Assembly (NCBI GenBank): GCA_963457665.1
Contig: OY735233.1
Coordinates: 43,192,892 to 43,256,891, forward strand
Direction of reading: 5' to 3'
Length of the DNA stretch: 64,000 nt
Source of the DNA: Thysanoteuthis rhombus
Lineage: Eukaryota > Mollusca > Cephalopoda > Oegopsida > Thysanoteuthidae
A program made the position numbers and the translations under genes. The notes under the pieces are model-generated. The model searched no databases and had not been told where the DNA came from. It saw only the letters and a list, made by a program, of their open reading frames with translations. Positions within the stretch are counted from its first letter, which is position 1. Every line of letters begins with the position of its first letter. Below are positions 11,577 to 22,985 of this stretch, piece by piece.

Positions 11577-11745
11577 TACAGAGGAATTTCGATTATCCGA
11601 ACGGGATGTTGTTCGAATAATCGATTATTCGGAGTACCGATGCAATCATAAAAAAAGGAAGCCGTAGTGAACACAATTACAGAACCCCAAAATTTTCTTT
11701 GTATAATCCGAAATGGATGTTCGGATAATCGAGTTATCCATGTAA
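11577..11745. mobile_element. pogo-like MITE
   Basis: The two ends are inverted copies: TTCGATTATCCGAAC at the left (about 11588-11602) and GTTCGGATAATCGA at the right (about 11718-11731). The interior is non-coding. Termini reading GATTATCCGAA are familiar from pogo/Tigger-type DNA transposons, so a short non-autonomous element of that group is inferred. Confidence 0.6.
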
Positions 11746-11779
11746 CTATTTTTTTGTTAAATCTTTTTATCACAGAGTT

Positions 11780-12376
11780 AAAGAATAAATATACTTACGT
11801 CTTTTGTGTTGATAACCAACAGGGAGACCTCTTTTTCGATTTTCGCCGATGCATAAAATCTGGAGAGCGAGAAAAAAATTTCCAACTTTCCGGCCATGTT
11901 CAGCAGCTCCGGTTACAAGATGGATTTCCCGAGGCTCAGAGTGAACACTTCCACCCCCAGGGGTGCGAAGATCCCGGACTGCTGTAGCGGTCGCATCAGG
12001 ACGCATAGAGGCTCCATAAATAATGACAATCAGGATTTCCCGAACATCGTTTCGACGACAGTCCAGCATTTAGTCGAACCAGTAACTCTCTACCGTCGCT
12101 AGCATTTTGAGGGTCTAGGTGAATCCGTGGATTCGTTTTACGATACTGAGGGCCCTTAAAAAACTTTCGTAGTTTGATGTCAAAGGAATTTAAATTCGTG
12201 GTTGGTCAGCAAGCGTTAAAAGACCTATGCAGACGACATCTTCACTGATAGTTGAGTTGACAATGAATTTCTTGACAATAAAGAGCATTTTTAAAAAAAA
12301 TTAAAATCGGCGTCAACCACGCTATCTAAGGCATCCAGGACAAAAATCACATCAACCGGTTTGGTTTTTACAGGCT
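11780..12376 (-). pseudogene. Decayed vWA exon of the left locus
   Basis: The start near 12376 reads KPVDVIFVLDALDS, a vWA strand 1 whose DxSxS is damaged. The middle is eroded by stops and a poly-T insertion (12290-12300). The 3' part reads REILIVIIYGAS (TDG altered to YG), RPDATATAVRDLR, then shifts frame to VFTLSLG. A good donor GTAAGT remains near 11793-11798. The opening frame is also off relative to the Cys codon of relatives. It is a dead module that has kept its splice donor. Confidence 0.7.
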
Positions 12377-13329
12377 AAGATTGAAAAACACTTCAAAATG
12401 CACAGAAAACATCAAACAATATTGAAAAAAAAATGATAATCTCGCTATTACAGTCAATAATTAAACAATCATTGAAGGTGTTTCCTGTGTCTTGCTCCAC
12501 ACATGAGGCAATAATTTAGTCTCCAGCTCTCGGAGGATCCGGAGAGATCCAATAATTGTCTTTATAGCAACTGAGTTTTTTTATGGGGTCAGGGTGCAGT
12601 TTAGACCTTAGTTGAAGTAGCGTGGTCTATACACACGAGAGCTCGCACACACACCCATACACATATATGTATACATACCTATACACATATATACATACAT
12701 ACACACGTAGGTACATCAACAAGATCACAGCCCAACGGAGGAGAAAACATTTATTTTACTCAACAAGCATTTATTCGTTATTATCAATTTTTGCCACTAT
12801 TTACCTTAATTATCTTAACTGTTGTTGCTTTTTATCGCAACTAATCTTCCTCTCGGCAATGAGTATGTAATTTAACAGCTGGAGCGTAATAATAATGATT
12901 TACAATACGTCAGCTACTAAAATAAATAAAATGTTATGAAGATAGCTTGAAGGAGTAAGAGTTGACATCGTTAGAAAAAAGTGGGTTGCGTGGAGACTTG
13001 ATAGAAATGTTCAAGATAATGTGTGGTATATAAAACTATAACAGCCTAATGTAATTTTTTCTACCGATACAGAGTACAACGTAAATCAATTAAAAAACAA
13101 ATGTGATGTTTATAACACCATCGCTTGCGCAAATATCTTGGACTGAGAGATGTAGGATAAATGTGATTATTTGATGTGTGCTTTTATATACAATTTGTAT
13201 ACTTTTTCTCATACAACTATATATGTTTCAGATATTTTGAAATATATATTCGTCAACATAATTCCTTCCCTTGTCAATGCACTCAATTCCAGTGGTGAAT
13301 GATAATCACGTAGATCAAGCATTATACTG

Positions 13330-13930
13330 TGGAAATTTCAGATCAAAATTTGGGTATGAGATTTGTGAGTGTGAAAATCAGGACAATATTCCCTGTGTAC
13401 TCAGCAGCTAATTGAGTTCATTCTAAGCTGTGTGATCAGGGTGGAGATATTTTGCGTCCTGCCGAGGGGTCAGTCATAAAAGCAGAAGAATAAAGTCCTA
13501 GTCTCGACCAGACTTGAAACTTGCAAGGATCACTAAGCTGATGCATACAAAGGAAACTGGGACTTCACCACCACTTATATTCCAATGGGGATTGTCCCTT
13601 GAGAGACGGACGCTTAACCTTAGATACTCTCTGACACGCTAATGCGCATTATATATCTTGAAAGCATTGAATGGCCCTCGTTTTATCTCGGCAATAAAAC
13701 ACCCTCCCCCCAGGGGCATATGGAGATCCCAGGGTGCACAATCCTCAAAAACTCCCTCTCAGCCTTGCTGATGTACTCCAAAGGAAAGCAGATAGTGATA
13801 TATTTGGCATCAGCTTGGCTGCAGTAGGTGCCAGAAGGGTGTCGAACAGCCCCACCCCCAAGCTTTAGAATCAGGGTTGTTCTTCTCCTAGAATGGTTGC
13901 CTACTCAATGCTCAATTTATCTTACAATTA
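13330..13930 (+). repeat. SINE-like dispersed sequence related to 33950-34120 and 15480-15850
   Basis: The block around 13400-13560 (TGTGTACTCAGCAGCTAATTG, GATCAGGG, ACTTGAAACTTGCAAG, ATCACT) matches 33950-34120 in order. The block 13690-13930 (CATATGGAGATC, CCAAAGGAAAGCAG, TTCTCCTAGA) matches 15580-15780. Both are non-coding. Confidence 0.5.
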
Positions 13931-13939
13931 GCCTTGGTG

Positions 13940-14045
13940 CTTAGTGGAAATGAGCAAAAACAGTCCCTACCAGAGCTTGAACTCAAGTCCTCGATTCCAT
14001 CGTCCGCGCCGTTACCGACTACGCCAATCGCATCTCCTATTTTTA
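13940..14045 (-). repeat. tRNA-derived SINE head
   Basis: On the minus strand an A-box-like TGGCGTAGTCGG and a B-box-like GAGTTCAAGCTC are spaced about as in a tRNA gene. There is no clear CCA-stem pairing, so this is judged a SINE and not a tRNA gene. Confidence 0.5.
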
Positions 14046-14369
14046 AAGCATTAGATGAGTTAGAAAATTAAATAATACAAATTATTATTGGCTGCTTAAA
14101 ATAAATCTTTGAATAGAAATACAATATTTATTTTGTTTATAAGTATATTTATCAAACCAATATAAATATCATACACAAGTCAGGTTTGTAACTCAACAGA
14201 AACCCACCCATGACCAAAGTTACGACGATCGAATCAAAAAATTGAAATAAAAGGGTGATCAATGAATAGTTTAATCCCACCGCCTTTTTGTTGAGCAGTG
14301 ATCATTAAAAAGTCTGAATTTTCAGAAAACAAGCGTGAATGCAGTTGGACACAAATTAAAGGGCCATCA

Positions 14370-14510
14370 TCATTATCATCATCATCATCGTCTTTTTAGC
14401 ATCCGTCGTTGGAAATAGACCTTCTCCAAGATTCGCCAGACCTCTCTATCATGGGCGTCATGGAGCCAATGCCTACTGAACTTGTCTAGTTCACCACAAC
14501 ATCTTTTCTA
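14370..14510 (-). mobile_element. RTE-like retrotransposon, short 3' fragment
   Basis: A (CAT)n tail followed by CTTTTTAGCATCCGTCGTTGG is the reverse complement of the RTE 3' end. The copy is truncated after about 135 bp. Confidence 0.8.
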
Positions 14511-14773
14511 AATCAAAAAAACTAGGAATGCATTTACATCGTACAGATATCCGACTCTGTCGGTAATGTTTGTATCAATTTCTGATCACAGTCAGGTCCT
14601 TTTTCCACATTTTCTGTGCTCGATATCAATATTTTCTCTTCTGTTCACCTTTTAGAGTATTGGTATATCTACATGTGCCATTTAGGATATACAAAAACAA
14701 TGAAATAAATGTAATTTTCATGGAAGATATTACGTACAGAAACTTGTGAGAGTAGCAGAAGGTAAACGCTTAC

Positions 14774-15008
14774 CTGTATCTTCACACATGGCCGCTTTTA
14801 GAGATTTCGCGAGTCTTGTTGGTCGGTCGAAATCCTTTGTTACGAAGAAATTTCCAGTCTCCGAAACGATTTGTTGAAGATAGGCCTGATTGAGATACGC
14901 CCCATATCCCACGGCGAATATATTGATATTAAAATGTTTAAGAATCGAACTGGCTATCATAGTGTCTTGCAGATCGATTGTGTTTCCGTCAGTGATGATT
15001 ATCAGAAC
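14774..15008 (-). CDS. Secreted vWA-domain protein (left locus), second half of first vWA domain
   Basis: It starts VLIIITDGN with the MIDAS Asp, continues through NIFAVGYGA and ends with the closing Cys (AAMCEDTG). Acceptor AG is at 15009-15010 and donor GTAAGC at 14768-14773. Entry is phase 0 and exit phase 1, so it follows the exon 16143-16471 (phase 0 exit) exactly; together they give 188 codons. An antisense frame across it is a shadow. Frame, splice sites and conserved core argue that it is functional. Confidence 0.88.
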
Positions 15009-16142
15009 CTATCAAAAGCAATCGCAGAAAAGATCAATCAACATTACAATAAGCAGAGTGTCTGTCTGTTGCATTGTGTTGGGTAGACAACTCGAGCAAA
15101 GGGGAAGCAACTCTGCAAAATGTTCCTGTTCAATTCCTGAATCGATTTGCTAAAAGTTTCGGTTTTTACCTTTTGATTGCTAAATTAATCAATGAAAAGG
15201 TTAATTTGAAAAAAAAAAAATTAAACTATTTCATCTACTGTAAAAAAATGTTATTAGACATAAAATCTAAGTTTCAAGAGCGAAGTTCTTGAAAAAATAG
15301 ATTCGCAAACAAACAACTTTATATACACTAAAAAAGTTAAAAGACTTAAAATTTAACTTTCAGGCGTAAGTTATAGATAATTAGATTTTAAAAAATATAT
15401 CTCAAGAACAAACAATTGTATATGTCGATGTATTGTGTTTCGATAAATTGTAAATCTCGATGAATACCTGTAGATAGCTGTCGGTAAATTGTTGTCGGTC
15501 TTCCGAGAACCATTTTATCTCCCTGAATGGTCTCCTTTCTATATCTACAATGGAATTTCTCTCCCAGTGTGCATGCCTGGGCGAAGAGTATGGAGATCAG
15601 ACCCCCCCCCCTGGCTTTCCTGATATAGTCCGGAGGAAAGCAGTTATGATATGTCAAGCACCAGTTCGGCTGCCGGAATGACGTCAAATTGGGCGTCAAA
15701 CTGCTCTATGGGGACCCCAGTCCCTAGTTTGAAATCAGAGTTATCCTTCTCTTAGACTGGTTACCTTCGCAAGTCAAGTGAACCCAATATGCTCCGCAAT
15801 TTTACCTTTTGCTGGGGGGATTAATGTCTCTACCAAGGGCAATAGTCGCTATGTTAAATATATAATCGTCCTATTCTATCAGTAATATTTTGTATTTTTT
15901 TCCGACCACACAAAACCCGTTCCTTCCAGATTTACAATTCAATTTTCTGGTAAAATCATTTACGATGTGCCTGCCTTCAAGAAGATTGACACAATTAGAA
16001 AACCTTCTGTAGCTACAGTCAGCTTCTGACTGTGACAAATACATTTACTTTGGATAAGAATCAGATTAAAAAAAACGTTCAAAAACAAAACAAGCAAAAT
16101 GAATTTTTTAAAGAACAACAATAAAATGGAGAAAAAAAATAC
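15009..16142. other. Intron within the first vWA domain of the left locus
   Basis: Contains a repeat related to 13690-13930 (about 15480-15850), a C-run near 15602, and no exon. Its position in the domain (between GAQR and VLIIITDG) equals that of the intron at 1729-2715. Confidence 0.7.
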
Positions 16143-16471
16143 CCTCTGAGCTCCTATTCGGCTTCCACCAGCGGCGGTAAAACCTTCTCGAAGAACATAC
16201 GTCAGGGCTTTTCCCAAGTAAGTGTATCCTCGCGACGGAGAAATACTGTCAACAGTTGAATAAACTTCGTTCTTGTCGCTTGTAGTCCCGAGTTTCAAGT
16301 GGTTGCGGACATGATCGGAGAAAGTCGTCACGCCCACTTGGAAAAGGTTGGGATCCAAGTCGAAAAAGCTGATAAACTGACTGACAAACAAGAGTTCTTT
16401 TTGGAAATCGGGCGGCCTCAGACTGTCAGAGTCATCGACGAGGAATATCAAGTCGGTTGGATTGGAGCAAT
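16143..16471 (-). CDS. Secreted vWA-domain protein (left locus), first half of first vWA domain
   Basis: The acceptor TTTTCAG is followed by an N-terminal Cys (DCSNPTD), strand 1 with MIDAS (LIFLVDDSDS), FQVGVTTFSD and the threonine loop RGYTYLGKAL, ending at IGAQR. Entry is phase 1 and exit phase 0 at a weak donor (GTATTT). The phase-1 entry fits the phase-1 exit of the signal-peptide exon at 20164-20230. It is most similar to the exon at 2716-3053, so the split domain was duplicated as a two-exon unit. The product is inferred to be a secreted, cation-binding adhesion module. Confidence 0.88.
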
Positions 16472-16744
16472 CTGAAAACAGAAAGAATAAAAATAAGCCC
16501 ATAAATAAGATAACTTAAAAATTCCTGGATCCTCCTTAGAATTCTTGTTTTTCGAATTCAAACAGACAGATACGATTGAATATATATACCTCTTTCATCT
16601 TTGATAACAGAGGTAAGCTAATGTTCGTTTCTGAATAAGGCGTTGGCACTGTTATCTTACAAAAGGTTTCTATGACCGTACACAATCAATCTGGTAAATT
16701 GTTCATTTCATTATGAAAGGATGATTGGATGAATATTTCGATTA

Positions 16745-16965
16745 GTCTTCGATATCTTTCAACCTGTTAGCGTTGCTGACCAGATAAAGATTGAAACAAT
16801 AGTTTGAAAGTGGTAAATCGGGTGATTATGCTCCCTGTTGAAGAAATTGCCATTACAGCTCCAAGGTATTTGCTGCATTGTGCTTGCAACTTGATGAAGG
16901 TTGTTGTCATGCAGCAAAATCATCGATTGATTTCCTCGTCCAGAAAGAGATATTTTCTCTCTCAA
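16745..16965 (-). pseudogene. Possible mariner transposase C-terminal fragment
   Basis: The frame includes MILLHDNNLHQVAS, which resembles the mariner signature LHDNA.PH.A, followed by a garbled counterpart of the HPPYSPDL motif (HNHPIYHF). The fragment is short and eroded. Read from motif only. Confidence 0.45.
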
Positions 16966-17117
16966 TAATTATCTGAAAAAAGCAAATGTCTCAGGAGTTG
17001 TGAAGTAATTGTTTAGTTCTAAAAATACACTATAAGGACTTTCTTTTGAATACCACAAACTACTTTTTTCCCACAGTGGAGCCTAGATGAAGGCTATCGT
17101 GAATCCAGCTATGATTT

Positions 17118-17350
<233 letters not shown>

Positions 17351-17429
17351 ATGTATGTGGGGGGTTAGATACTTGTAATAAATCCGTTTTTCCCGAGCAG
17401 TGACTAATTCTAGGAAAACTTCCCCATGG

Positions 17430-17620
17430 ATAATTGCACCCCGCCCCGATATAGCGAAGTAAGTGTGCCGTCAAAGTTAAAGCTTACAGAAATATAGTTG
17501 TTGGCCACGTGAATGATTACACCCTGGAGGCAGTTATCGAGGGGTAGTTTCCCCATAGAGACAACTGTTCTGCTGTCAGTTGTTCTGATACCTCCAGTGA
17601 CAACCTTGTCCAAAACTGAC
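17430..17620 (-). repeat. Dispersed block related to 63190-63330
   Basis: GCAGTTAT, AGACAACTG and GTTGTTCTGATACCTCC recur in the same order with changes at 63190-63330 (GTAACTGTCC, CAATTGTCCC, GTTGTCCTGATACCCCCC). It is non-coding. Confidence 0.4.
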
Positions 17621-18454
17621 AAGTGCTTAAATGCTGACTGGCATTCGTTTGCAAGTAGCTTTTGAAATTTTCTTAAGGTTTTCTTTGGTTATTTTTGTAT
17701 TGGGGCTACTTAATTAGTAGTTTCGACACCAACAGAATTAAGTAACCTAAGATCTATAATCGGACCCAATTCGTATGATTTTAGGACCAAATTAAGTAGC
17801 TTCAGTACCAAAACAATCATACAACTTAAAATCTCTCATCATTCTAAGCTTTCAGAATTTTTTCTTTTATCTCTTGTTCGCGCACATTTATGTTGCAACA
17901 TATTGTTCGTGCTAAAAGGATTGTCATCTTTCGTAACTTTCTGTATCAAATCTTTAATCGGAAGCAAATGGATTACTTCAGTAGCAAATATGTCCAATGT
18001 TGGCTTTGAAAATATCAAGTGGCTACCCTGTGAAGATTCTGCCGAGAATTCTCGTCCAAATGTTGTTGCTTTTTTTTTGGGGGGGGGGTTAAAAAATAAT
18101 GGATACATATTTTTGAGTGATAAACGAAAGCATTCATCCGCTTTATGCCTTTGGCAAGGGTTTACTTTCGTTTTCTGCTCTATACAATTAACAACTACAT
18201 GGTAATTTTGTATCACTGTGGGAACTTAAACGGTAAGTCATGTTTTTTGTTCATTGGAGTTTGCTACCATTGAAGGCTAATTTTTCGTTCATCGAAATTT
18301 ATTGCGTATGCAACTAGTATAAACGTAAATGCATTTTTGCCGATCCGATGTAGAGATATAATTTGTAATTATTGAAAGGTCTTGAGTATTGAACAGCGAT
18401 GATGGCTACCCAAACTTTAGATTATTTTCCAAGTATGATTTCAAATTAGGACGT

Positions 18455-18825
18455 GATCCTAAACCCCACCTTTTTCTGGCCTTTTCTTCGGGATCAAAGT
18501 GTAGTATCTTACACGGCAGAGCCCTGGGCGCAGGTACTGACACTTGCCCGTTGAATGGGGCCGGAGATTGTGTGGTGGTTGGCATCAAAGACGGAGTGCA
18601 CCGGTGCAAAGCGTTAGCCAGTGAGGTTTTACTGAGGCTGCGCCTTGCTACGCGCATTGGACGACTTTGGACTTTCGTCCACTCAAAGGAGCAGGCCCCA
18701 AAGTGGACGCTCTTGTGACGGAGGTTGTTTTAGCTCCTACGGTCGCTTGGCAATCAAAGTCGCGTCAGCTGGAGCTATTTTTCAAGGGTTGCTCCTATTT
18801 TTGCTGTGGTGGGATAGTAAATAAA
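18455..18825 (-). repeat. Dispersed repeat family C, copy 2 (inverted)
   Basis: This is the reverse complement of 2110-2560; see that entry. Copies of opposite orientation 16 kb apart could pair or recombine. Confidence 0.55.
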
Positions 18826-18829
18826 TAGA

Positions 18830-19265
18830 TGCACAACGTCAACAAGGCATTTGGAGAAAACACCGCACCGTTGCGAACTGTTCAGCATTGATTCAGTAGG
18901 CTCAGGTCTGGAAATAGAGATATCAATGATATATTCGGGAGGAGGCCCACACCTCTTCTCAATGATGGAGAATTGCCGTAGTTGTGACCTGGAGACTCTA
19001 GAATTTCAACGGCGACCAATTACGTCATCTCAAGTCAATAGGAAAATGGGTCCCACATGGACTAAATAGAATGTTCCATGAGACTTTACACCTCTGAGCT
19101 GGCTGTGTCTAAGTTTAGAAAATTGTGATATGAAGTTTTGCAGCATCCTTTATATTCACCTGACATTTCTCCGGCAAAGAGAAATCTTGTTAACCATTTT
19201 GAACTTCAAAACCGTAATAAAACGTTCAATAACTGAGAAGCTACTAATTCGTGCCTTTACTGAAT
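18830..19265 (+). pseudogene. Decayed mariner transposase
   Basis: Landmarks of a mariner transposase appear in order with stops and frameshifts. The N-terminal helix-turn-helix reads VNKAFGENTAPLRTVQ, then FSRLRSGNRDIND. The linker area reads GSHMD, where the family has WVPHEL. The C-terminal HPLYSPDISPAKRN is the YSPDLAPSDY counterpart. The catalytic middle between the linker and that motif is deleted. It is a dead Tc1/mariner-superfamily copy in the first intron of the left-locus gene. Confidence 0.7.
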
Positions 19266-19289
19266 TAGTGATCACTAATCACTTTTACT

Positions 19290-19665
19290 GAATTCATCAT
19301 CATCATCATCAGTCTTTTAACGTTCATCGTTGGACATAGACCTCCCCCAAGATTTGCCACACTTCTCTACCATGGGCGTCGCAGAGCTGGAACTTTCTGA
19401 ACTTGTCTAGCTCGTCTCTCCATCTAATATTCTGCCAGCTTCAGTTACGCATGTGATCTCGGGAGATCAATGTCGTGAATCGTGATGTCCATCAGTTGTC
19501 TGCTATACTTGCAACATAACCAACCCACTGCCATTTGAGATTTTTAATGGATTCTATGATGTCCCTGACTCATGTCTTTTCTCGGATGCACTGTGTTGTC
19601 TTGTGGTCTCTCCATGTGAGGCCCAGCATAATTCTTTCATGTGCACGTTGCATGGTTAGTGATTA
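19290..19665 (-). mobile_element. RTE-like retrotransposon, 3' fragment
   Basis: A (CAT)n tail (19293-19312) and CTTTTAACG(T)TCATCGTTGGACATAGACC, then the reverse complement of the KWRWAGH and RWTSRL codons, run to about 19665, where the HERIMLG region is reached. It is a 5'-truncated copy. Confidence 0.85.
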
Positions 19666-20163
19666 CTAACCCTAATGAACTTCATAAAGATGGTGTATCA
19701 TTATAAGAGGATGGTCATTGCTTCAAATGGATTTTATGTTGATTAAATATTTTTTGTTATTTATATAATCCTTTTTTCATATTGGGAAACAAAATTTTAA
19801 TGCAACAACCGAGAAGAACCAAGAATGATAATAAGGATCAAACGTAAAATCCTGACCCTAGAATTGATTCAAGTCAAAAGTGAAAATCTTCAGATTACAC
19901 CGTTATAAAAATCTAATTTAATTCTATTCAAATAAGGATGAAATGTAGAATTCAGACTCCTTTAACTACATAAAAGGATATTGTGGAGAAATAGTATCAC
20001 TAAATTTAAGAAAAGAAAAAAAAAAAAAAAAGAAATGATAAATCATTTAATTTCTAGGACGGTGTAACCTGAATATATGTGCTTTTGACTTTAATCAATT
20101 AGTGGATCCGGACATGATCCGATAACGTTAATACCCGGGGTAGTGACAATAAGGTCTACTCAC

Positions 20164-20230
20164 CTATTTTTGCTTCCACATTTGAACTAATGGACAACAG
20201 CCAAGTAGAAATTAGTAAAATTCTCAACAT
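20164..20230 (-). CDS. Signal-peptide exon of the left-locus vWA gene
   Basis: ATG at 20230-20228 opens 22 codons, MLRILLISTWLLSISS and a short tail, and the exon ends in phase 1 at donor GTGAGT (20158-20163). The hydrophobic core LLISTWLL with a positive Arg before it and small residues after it is a typical secretion signal. The phase-1 exit fits the phase-1 entry of the vWA exon at 16143-16471. A purine at -3 (GCCATG) supports this start, and a TATA-like box lies about 60 nt upstream. The exon is too short to score alone, so the call rests on the combination. The plus-strand locus has an exon of the same design at 29860-29920. Confidence 0.75.
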
Positions 20231-20286
20231 GGCTGAAGGTTTCTCAGTCATTGATTCATGATGGTTTGCCGTCAATAAACTACATA

Positions 20287-20297
20287 CTTATATAAAG
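20287..20297 (-). promoter_or_regulatory. TATA-box-like element of the left locus
   Basis: On the minus strand CTTTATATAAG lies about 57-65 nt upstream of the ATG at 20230, leaving room for a short 5' UTR. The right locus has TATAAA at the same distance from its ATG. Confidence 0.5.
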
Positions 20298-21317
20298 TGA
20301 CATTGTCCCTTATCCTTGAATATTTGATAAAGACGATTTGAGAAACGATCAGGTGTACTGATAGTGTAGATTGCGTAGATAAACTAAAAAATATATATTC
20401 GAATAAGGAAGATGTATACTAGTTTCACTCAAGTTCGCTAACACCACATTACTTTTACGAAAGACCTCGATTAATGCGTATACATCTCTGCTATCCAAAA
20501 TAGCGTAACCCGAAGAAGCAATTTCCGGTTAATTCATAGAGGAAATTCTTTTGAGCTTTTTTAGATTCGAAAAAATAACCTTCCTCAGCCATCTTCCGGA
20601 CTGGACATTCATTTCTTCTGCCATTTTTAACCTTTTGAGGATTTACTGACGAAAGGTCATACGCGTAAATTTCTTCTTTTTTTTCTCCGGCAAAAACTGG
20701 TTTTCTTTCTTTCGGCATAGAATTTATCAAAGCGTATTTTTTCTTTTCTTAATTACGCATAGATTTTTTGTTTCTTTTTAAAAAAATATTTATTTATGAT
20801 GGAATATTAGAAACGGGAACAGCTGATGAAATGGGACCACACAAATAAAACAGAAGCAATTATTAAAATATCTTTTCTTCAAGTGAAGATCTTACTGTTC
20901 AAATGAATGAATTAAAATATAAATCTTCTCGTTTCTCCTTCTATTCCCTTCAAGATGAAAGAAAAACTTATTTAATGTACAGGTAAAAAAGGGTTTTATT
21001 TTCAAAGATCAGAATCTATCAGGACAAAATTTGATAGAAGGAAAGCATACAAGAAATATCAGGAATGGGGATAGACACTGATGACGAATTTCAAAGGGTC
21101 GGTTTGTCTTTTAGTGTGTTTTTCTATTCCTTTTTTTTTTAGTTTTTAGGGTCAATGTTTGGATAAGTATGACGTATCTGTTATGATAGCCCTTACGCGT
21201 ATGACCTTCCGTAACTAAATTCTTCAATGGTCAAAAATCGCAAAACGTAATGGATATCCAGTCTAGAGAATAGCCCTTTCTCGAATACCTGTCAGCCTTG
21301 ATATCGAAGGTCGTTGT

Positions 21318-21328
21318 CTGATATCATC

Positions 21329-21360
<32 letters not shown>

Positions 21361-22985
21361 CATCAGTCTTTTATCGTCCGTCATTCGACATGGACCTTTC
21401 CTAGGATTCGCCGCATTTCTCTATCGTGGGTGCCGCGGGGCCAGTATTTCCAGAGTCTGTCTAGTTCGTCTCTCTATCTCATTTTCTGTCGTATTTGATT
21501 TCTGGGGATTCATGTTGTGAGTCATAATGTCCACCGATTCTCGCAACATGACCAGCCCTTTGCCATCTGAGTTTCCTAACGGTTTCTATGATTTCCAAGA
21601 CTTCTGCCCCCCACCCGATAAACTGTTCCGTCTTGTGGTCTCTCTATGTGATGTTGAGCATGATTGCAAGATCAGTTTCTTGGTTAGATACCATGTTTCA
21701 GCTCCGTAGGTGACTATCAGGAGGATGCATTTGTTGTATGCTCTTCTTTTTAGGACTAATGGGATTTTCTTGTTCTTGAAAGTCGAACTTGCTCTCGCGA
21801 ATGCTTGCCATCCTAGAGTGATTTTTCGCTTGTTTTTTTCTTCTTCTTTCGAGTACGTCATGGAGACTCGTTCTCCTGGGTAGATGTAAATGTAGGTCTA
21901 CTTTTTCCAACTTTGCATTTTCGATTTGATCACTGTGCGTTTATTTCCGACATATTAGCTGTACTTTCTCTTTGTGTTGCTGAAGTTCATGTGAAAGCCA
22001 ACTTTCTTGCTTTCTTTGTTCAGTTTGTCCAGCATTAGTTGGAGGTCGTGTAGGTTCTCTGTAAAAAGGACGATGTCGTCAGCAAATCTGAGTTTACTCA
22101 GGTTTTATCCGTCTATTGCGATTCCTTTGTTTTCCCAGTCTAGGTTTCTGAAGATCATTTTGAGGCAGGCTGTAAAGAGTTTGGCCGAGCTGGTATTACC
22201 CTGTCTTTCCCTTCTAGGAAACTGAAAGGGCTCTGAGTCTTCATGTAACCGGATAAAGGAGCTGCTGAGACAGTGGGAATTTCTACGAGTCGAAGGCTTT
22301 CTCGACGTTTATAAATGCTACAACAAGTGGCATTCTATATTCTGCTGCTTTCTTTTTCAGTTGATTCATTGAATGAAGATGGTCCATGGTTGAGTAGCTC
22401 CTTCAGAGGCCAGCTTGTTCCCGTGGTTGGTTTTTGTCAAGCTTTTTTATGATTCAGTTGGTGATAAGTTTGGTGAAAGGTTCGTAGATGCAGATGAGTA
22501 GACTTATTGGTCTGTAGTTGTTGAGGTCTTTCGGGTTTCCTTTTTTATGTAACATCATTATGATTGCAGTGTTTCAATCTTCTGGGACTGTACTTTGTTT
22601 TGGGGATAAGTTGAAAAAATTGCTAGTTTTCTTGTGATGATTTTACCTGCTTTTTTAAGTAGGTCGATGGTAATGTTATCTGGTCCAGGGGCCGTTTTTT
22701 TTTGTTTGTTTGTTTTATGGCTTGTTTTACTTCCTATGGTGTAACTTCTGGGAAGTCCTTGAATTGATTGCTCGCGTCTTGCACATCCTGTCCGTTGTTT
22801 TGTGTTTCTTGTTTGGAGGAGCAGAGTTTTGGTTGAATTCTTGGGCACGTTCGACAATCCGATTATTACTGCTGTTGGGTTCCCATTTTTTTCGAGGACA
22901 CTACTTATTTGTTTCTATCCTGTGTTGAGGATCACCATCGTGTATTTCCTTTTGTCGTCTCTTCGTTTCATCTAGATGGTTTTGG
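21318..22985 (-). mobile_element. RTE-like non-LTR retrotransposon, RT domain to 3' tail, decayed
   Basis: Read on the minus strand with frameshifts, it gives PGPDNITIDLLKKAG, DWNTAIIMMLHKKG, NNYRPISLL and FINVEKAFDS. The first three are the entry and motif 1-2 of the non-LTR RT domain, and the last matches the D.EKAFDS block. ITLGWQAFARASSTFKN and GAETWYLTKK follow, then the WxP.H tail and a (CAT)n end at 21318-21365. It therefore covers most of the RT and the whole C-terminal region; the endonuclease is missing. Many stops show it is inactive. It is the reference copy that identifies the shorter fragments in this window as RTE-like. Confidence 0.85.

Larger units (their letters stand above)
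12377..14773. other. Intron of the left locus, SINE-rich
   Basis: No exon is seen. It includes a CACA/CATA array (12645-12715), a dispersed block near 12815-12880, SINE-like sequence 13330-13930, a tRNA-like SINE on the minus strand (13940-14045), an inverted family F copy (14220-14345) and an RTE 3' tail (14370-14510, minus). The stretch 12880-13300 holds nothing I can name. Confidence 0.55.

Noticed and set aside
20491-20730. 79-codon lysine-rich minus-strand frame
   Set aside because: No motif, signal peptide, splice site or second copy to support it; it lies upstream of the left-locus promoter in A/T-rich DNA.
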